Source of the DNA: Candidatus Omnitrophota bacterium
GTDB taxonomy: Bacteria; Omnitrophota; Gorgyraeia; Gygaellales; Profunditerraquicolaceae
NCBI GenBank assembly: GCA_028715785.1
Contig: JAQURC010000005.1
Span: 66,095-99,293 of the forward strand
Length of the DNA: 33,199 nt
Direction: 5' to 3'
The notes below the pieces were generated by a model that saw only the letters and a list, made by a program, of their open reading frames with translations, had not been told where the DNA came from and ran no database searches. Position numbers and translations under genes: made by a program. This document shows, piece after piece, positions 30,746 through 33,199 of the stretch. Numbering within the stretch: position 1 is the first letter of the stretch; every line of letters starts with the position of its first letter.

Positions 30746-31993
30746 TTATTTTAACAGCTCCGGATATAATGGAAATTTTTTGGTTAAAGCAATCGTCTCT
30801 TTTTTAATCTGCGCTAATTTTTGCGCATCTGCCTGATTTTCCAGCGCCTCATTAATCAAAGAAGCGATTTTCTGCATCTCTGCCTCTTTCATCTTGCGCG
30901 TGCTTATTGCGGCAGTCCCTAAACGTATACCGCTGGTTACGGTCGGGCTTTTTTCATCAAAAGGAATCAGGTTTTTATTTACCGTAATATTAACTTCACC
31001 CAGGATCCTTGAGGCATCTGCTCCGGTGGTATTCTTGGCATTTAAATCTACCAGCATCAAATGCGTATCCGTGCCTCCTGAAACAATCCGGAAACCTTTT
31101 TTCTCCAAAGAATCCGCCAATTCCGCGGCGTTTTTGACCAGCTGGACCTGATACTGCTTAAATTCCGGGGTCAGGGCTTCGGCAAATGCCACCGCTTTTG
31201 CCGCGACTACGTGCATTAAAGGCCCGCCTTGAATTCCGGGAAAAATCTGGCTGTCAATTTTTTTGGCAAATTCTTTTTTACACAAAATAAAACCTCCGCG
31301 CGGCCCGCGTAAGGTTTTATGCGTGGTGGAAGTAACAAACTCCGCGTAGGGCACCGGTGATGGATGCAGGCCGGCGGCAATTAAGCCTGCGATATGGGCC
31401 ATGTCCACAAAGAGATAAGCCCCGACGCTATCGGCGATCTGGCGGAACCTTTTAAAATCGATTGTCCTGGGGTAGGCTGAAGCCCCTGCCAAAATCATTC
31501 TTGGTTTATGAATTTTGGCCAGCTCCTGGATCACATCATAATCTAAAGCCTCGGTTTTTCTGTCGACCCCGTAACCAACCATCTTAAAAAATCTTCCGGA
31601 AAAATTATGCGGATGCCCGTGGGTAAGATGGCCTCCGGCGGCCAGGTCCATGGCCAAGACGGTATCTCCCGGATTTATCGCCGCAAAATAAACCGCCATA
31701 TTCGCCTGCGAGCCGGAATGCGCCTGGACATTGGCGTGCTCTGCGCCAAATATTGTTTTGGCCCGCTCGATCGCCAGGCTTTCGACAATATCGATGTATT
31801 CGCACCCTCCATACCAGCGCCTGCCGGGATAGCCCTCGGCATATTTATTGGTCAACACCGAGCCCTGCGCCTCTAAAACCGCCAGCGACGTAAAATTCTC
31901 CGAGGCAATCATCTCTAAGTTATCATTCTGGCGCCTTACTTCTTTTTGGATCGCCGCAAAAACTTCCGGATCAGTCTGCTTTAAATGTTTCAC
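30746..31993 (-). CDS. glyA: Serine hydroxymethyltransferase
   Basis: The protein is 415 aa. It has the N-terminal [39 protein letters not shown], and the PLP-lysine site [15 protein letters not shown]. It interconverts serine and glycine with tetrahydrofolate. The start is GTG 31993, inside the rpiB stop (GTGA), with GAGGTGG 6 nt upstream. The rpiB-glyA order is the same as in Bacillus (ywlF..glyA). Confidence 0.97.
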   Translation of the reverse strand: MKHLKQTDPEVFAAIQKEVRRQNDNLEMIASENFTSLAVLEAQGSVLTNKYAEGYPGRRWYGGCEYIDIVESLAIERAKTIFGAEHANVQAHSGSQANMAVYFAAINPGDTVLAMDLAAGGHLTHGHPHNFSGRFFKMVGYGVDRKTEALDYDVIQELAKIHKPRMILAGASAYPRTIDFKRFRQIADSVGAYLFVDMAHIAGLIAAGLHPSPVPYAEFVTSTTHKTLRGPRGGFILCKKEFAKKIDSQIFPGIQGGPLMHVVAAKAVAFAEALTPEFKQYQVQLVKNAAELADSLEKKGFRIVSGGTDTHLMLVDLNAKNTTGADASRILGEVNITVNKNLIPFDEKSPTVTSGIRLGTAAISTRKMKEAEMQKIASLINEALENQADAQKLAQIKKETIALTKKFPLYPELLK

Positions 31994-32451
31994 TTTACAC
32001 CACCTCTTATTTTTTGATCAATACAGTTGATTAATTTCACCCTCTTTAAATGCCTCCCCCCTGAAAACCCGGTATTTAGCCAGGCCAAAATAATCCTTTT
32101 GGCCAAATCCGCTTTTACAAAAGCTGAACCCAAAACTAAAACATTGCTGTCGTTATGCTCCCGGCTTAACCTGGCGATGGTAATATTATGGCAGAGCGCG
32201 GCGCGCACTCCCGGCAGGCGGTTGGCAACGATGGAATTGCCGATCCCGCTTTTACAAATAAGGATCCCGCGCTTGTATTTTCCCGAAGCAATATTCTTGG
32301 CTAATTCATAAGCATACAGCGGATAATCGCAGCGCTCTTTGGAATAAGTACCCAGGTCCTTCACACCTATACCCTTTTCCTTAAGATAGGCCTTTAGCTT
32401 TTCCTTCAAACTAAACCCGGCGTGGTCGGAAGCAATCAATAGCTTGCTCAT
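31990..32451 (-). CDS. rpiB: Ribose 5-phosphate isomerase B (RpiB/LacAB family)
   Basis: The protein is 153 aa. [19 protein letters not shown] and a D-Y-P-Y segment at residues about 41-46 match RpiB. The catalytic loop reads [16 protein letters not shown]; the usual RpiB loop is CGTGIG, so the base Cys is retained but Gly-Thr is changed to Lys-Ser. [10 protein letters not shown] follows as in the family. It interconverts ribulose 5-P and ribose 5-P; a related sugar phosphate is possible given the loop. It overlaps both neighbours by 4 bp. Confidence 0.9.
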   Translation of the reverse strand: MSKLLIASDHAGFSLKEKLKAYLKEKGIGVKDLGTYSKERCDYPLYAYELAKNIASGKYKRGILICKSGIGNSIVANRLPGVRAALCHNITIARLSREHNDSNVLVLGSAFVKADLAKRIILAWLNTGFSGGRHLKRVKLINCIDQKIRGGVK

Positions 32452-33199
32452 ATGATCTTACTTATCCTTTCTACGGCGTCTTTAATGGTGGCAAACACCT
32501 CTCCGTAAAACTCAAAACTCCCTCCGATAGGATCGGCAATATTCAAACTACTGTCATTTATTCTAGCAAATTCCTTTAATAAAAAAAGCCTATTTTTTGC
32601 CTCCGGCGCAAATTGTAAAATCCTTTCCTCATGTATTTTTTCCATGACCAGGATAATATCCGATTCATCCACCAATTCTTTATTTACTCTTTTAGTCCGG
32701 TGCGCCAGGACATCCATCCCCTCTCTGGCCAATACTTCACGCGTCTCTTCAGTGGCGCCCATACCGTCAAGGGCGATCATCCCGGCTGAATCTACTTCCA
32801 CATCGGTCCTGCCCCGGCTCTTTAAAATTTTCTTTAAATACGCTTCTGCCATTACCGAGCGGCAGGAATTGCCCGTGCAGACAAAAAGCACTTTTTTGGT
32901 TTTAGCGGCTGTCAATATTTCCTCATCTTTGATTGCCCCGCTTCTGACTATCTTAAGGGGTTCAACTGTCAAATCAACGACAGTGGATTCTTTCCCCAAT
33001 TTTGTCGATCCGGCGTCAACAGCCAGGTCAACCAAACCATCCAAATCTTTAATCGCCTGTTCAAGATCAACTGGAGCGGGTTTATCTGAAATATTTGCCG
33101 ACGGGCAGGCCAAGGCGGTTTTTGATTGGAAAATAATTTCTAATGCCACCGGATTATCCGGCATACGCAACCCCACCTTGCCCTGTCCTTTGGCTTTCA
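32448..33199 (-). CDS. Fused Sua5/YrdC (threonylcarbamoyl-AMP synthase) + low-molecular-weight protein phosphatase, 5' end cut
   Basis: The track starts at GTG 33176, but the frame stays open to the window edge (KAKGQGK before VGLRMPDNP), and GLRMPDNPVAL is mid-domain for Sua5/YrdC. The gene is therefore 5'-truncated by the window. The Sua5 C-terminal part includes CPSANISDKPAP, GKESTVVDLT and IVRSGAI. From about residue 92 of the track protein comes a LMW phosphatase with VLFVCTGNSCRSVMAE (CX5R P-loop), DSAGM and DPIGGSFEFY (general acid Asp). The first domain acts in tRNA t6A synthesis; the second resembles YwlE-type phosphatases (Tyr or Arg). These are separate neighbours (ywlC, ywlE) in Bacillus. 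It overlaps rpiB by 4 bp. Confidence 0.9.
   Translation of the reverse strand, partial: KAKGQGKVGLRMPDNPVALEIIFQSKTALACPSANISDKPAPVDLEQAIKDLDGLVDLAVDAGSTKLGKESTVVDLTVEPLKIVRSGAIKDEEILTAAKTKKVLFVCTGNSCRSVMAEAYLKKILKSRGRTDVEVDSAGMIALDGMGATEETREVLAREGMDVLAHRTKRVNKELVDESDIILVMEKIHEERILQFAPEAKNRLFLLKEFARINDSSLNIADPIGGSFEFYGEVFATIKDAVERISKII

Overview
This window looks like a chromosomal segment of a Gram-negative, deeply branching uncultured bacterium. My best guess is the Omnitrophota (PVC group). That is an inference from lipid A and Kdo genes, unusual gene fusions, roughly 42-45% GC by eye and very compact operons, and no sequence here proves it. All but one of about 35 genes lie on the minus strand, usually with 1-8 bp overlaps (ATGA type) or gaps of a few bases. 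I see no tRNA, rRNA, CRISPR array, prophage or recognisable transposase.

Layout in order of transcription (right to left). (1) 33199-29398: Sua5/LMW-phosphatase fusion (cut by the right edge), rpiB, glyA, dCMP deaminase, nrdR and a bifunctional nuclease (DUF151). The first part matches the gene order around ywlC-ywlE-ywlF-glyA in Bacillus. (2) 29290-24969: CCA-adding/poly(A) polymerase, a large AsmA-like protein and YjbQ. (3) 24753-23824: a macro-domain/Nudix fusion, convergent with the only plus-strand gene, a Ski2/Mtr4-like helicase (21889-23769). (4) 21330-17003: staphylococcal-type nuclease, aroC, spoVG, aroK, a DUF559 cassette, a small membrane protein and dprA. (5) 17006-10818: topA, xerC, waaA, greA, a 55-aa protein missing from the ORF track, a UbiA-type prenyltransferase and a guanine-deaminase-like protein. 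(6) 10763-9664: OsmC and a STAS-PilZ protein. (7) 9077-1: an LPS operon with a Gdt1-type membrane protein, lpxK, an LpxL-type acyltransferase fused to an ELM1-like domain, a GT4-GT9 fusion, a GT4, a polysaccharide deacetylase and two GT9 heptosyltransferase-like proteins. The last of these is cut by the left edge and missing from the ORF track.

Functionally, regions 5 and 7 together supply lipid A phosphorylation and acylation, Kdo transfer and core-sugar addition. Regions 4-5 hold shikimate-pathway genes and DNA topology, recombination and uptake genes. Region 1 covers one-carbon, pentose and nucleotide metabolism and tRNA modification.

The least explained content is in the gaps between genes. 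They hold at least three kinds of repeat: long imperfect inverted repeats of about 170-215 bp, of which two intergenic blocks are collinear copies of one composite element in opposite orientation; three short hairpins with a GGGACGGTT core, one with a separate 28-bp perfect palindrome in its loop; and G-rich inverted repeats that bracket a DUF559 gene and encode its C-terminal tail. Two perfect TATAAT boxes also sit 6 nt before an initiation or pseudo-initiation codon, suggesting leaderless transcripts.
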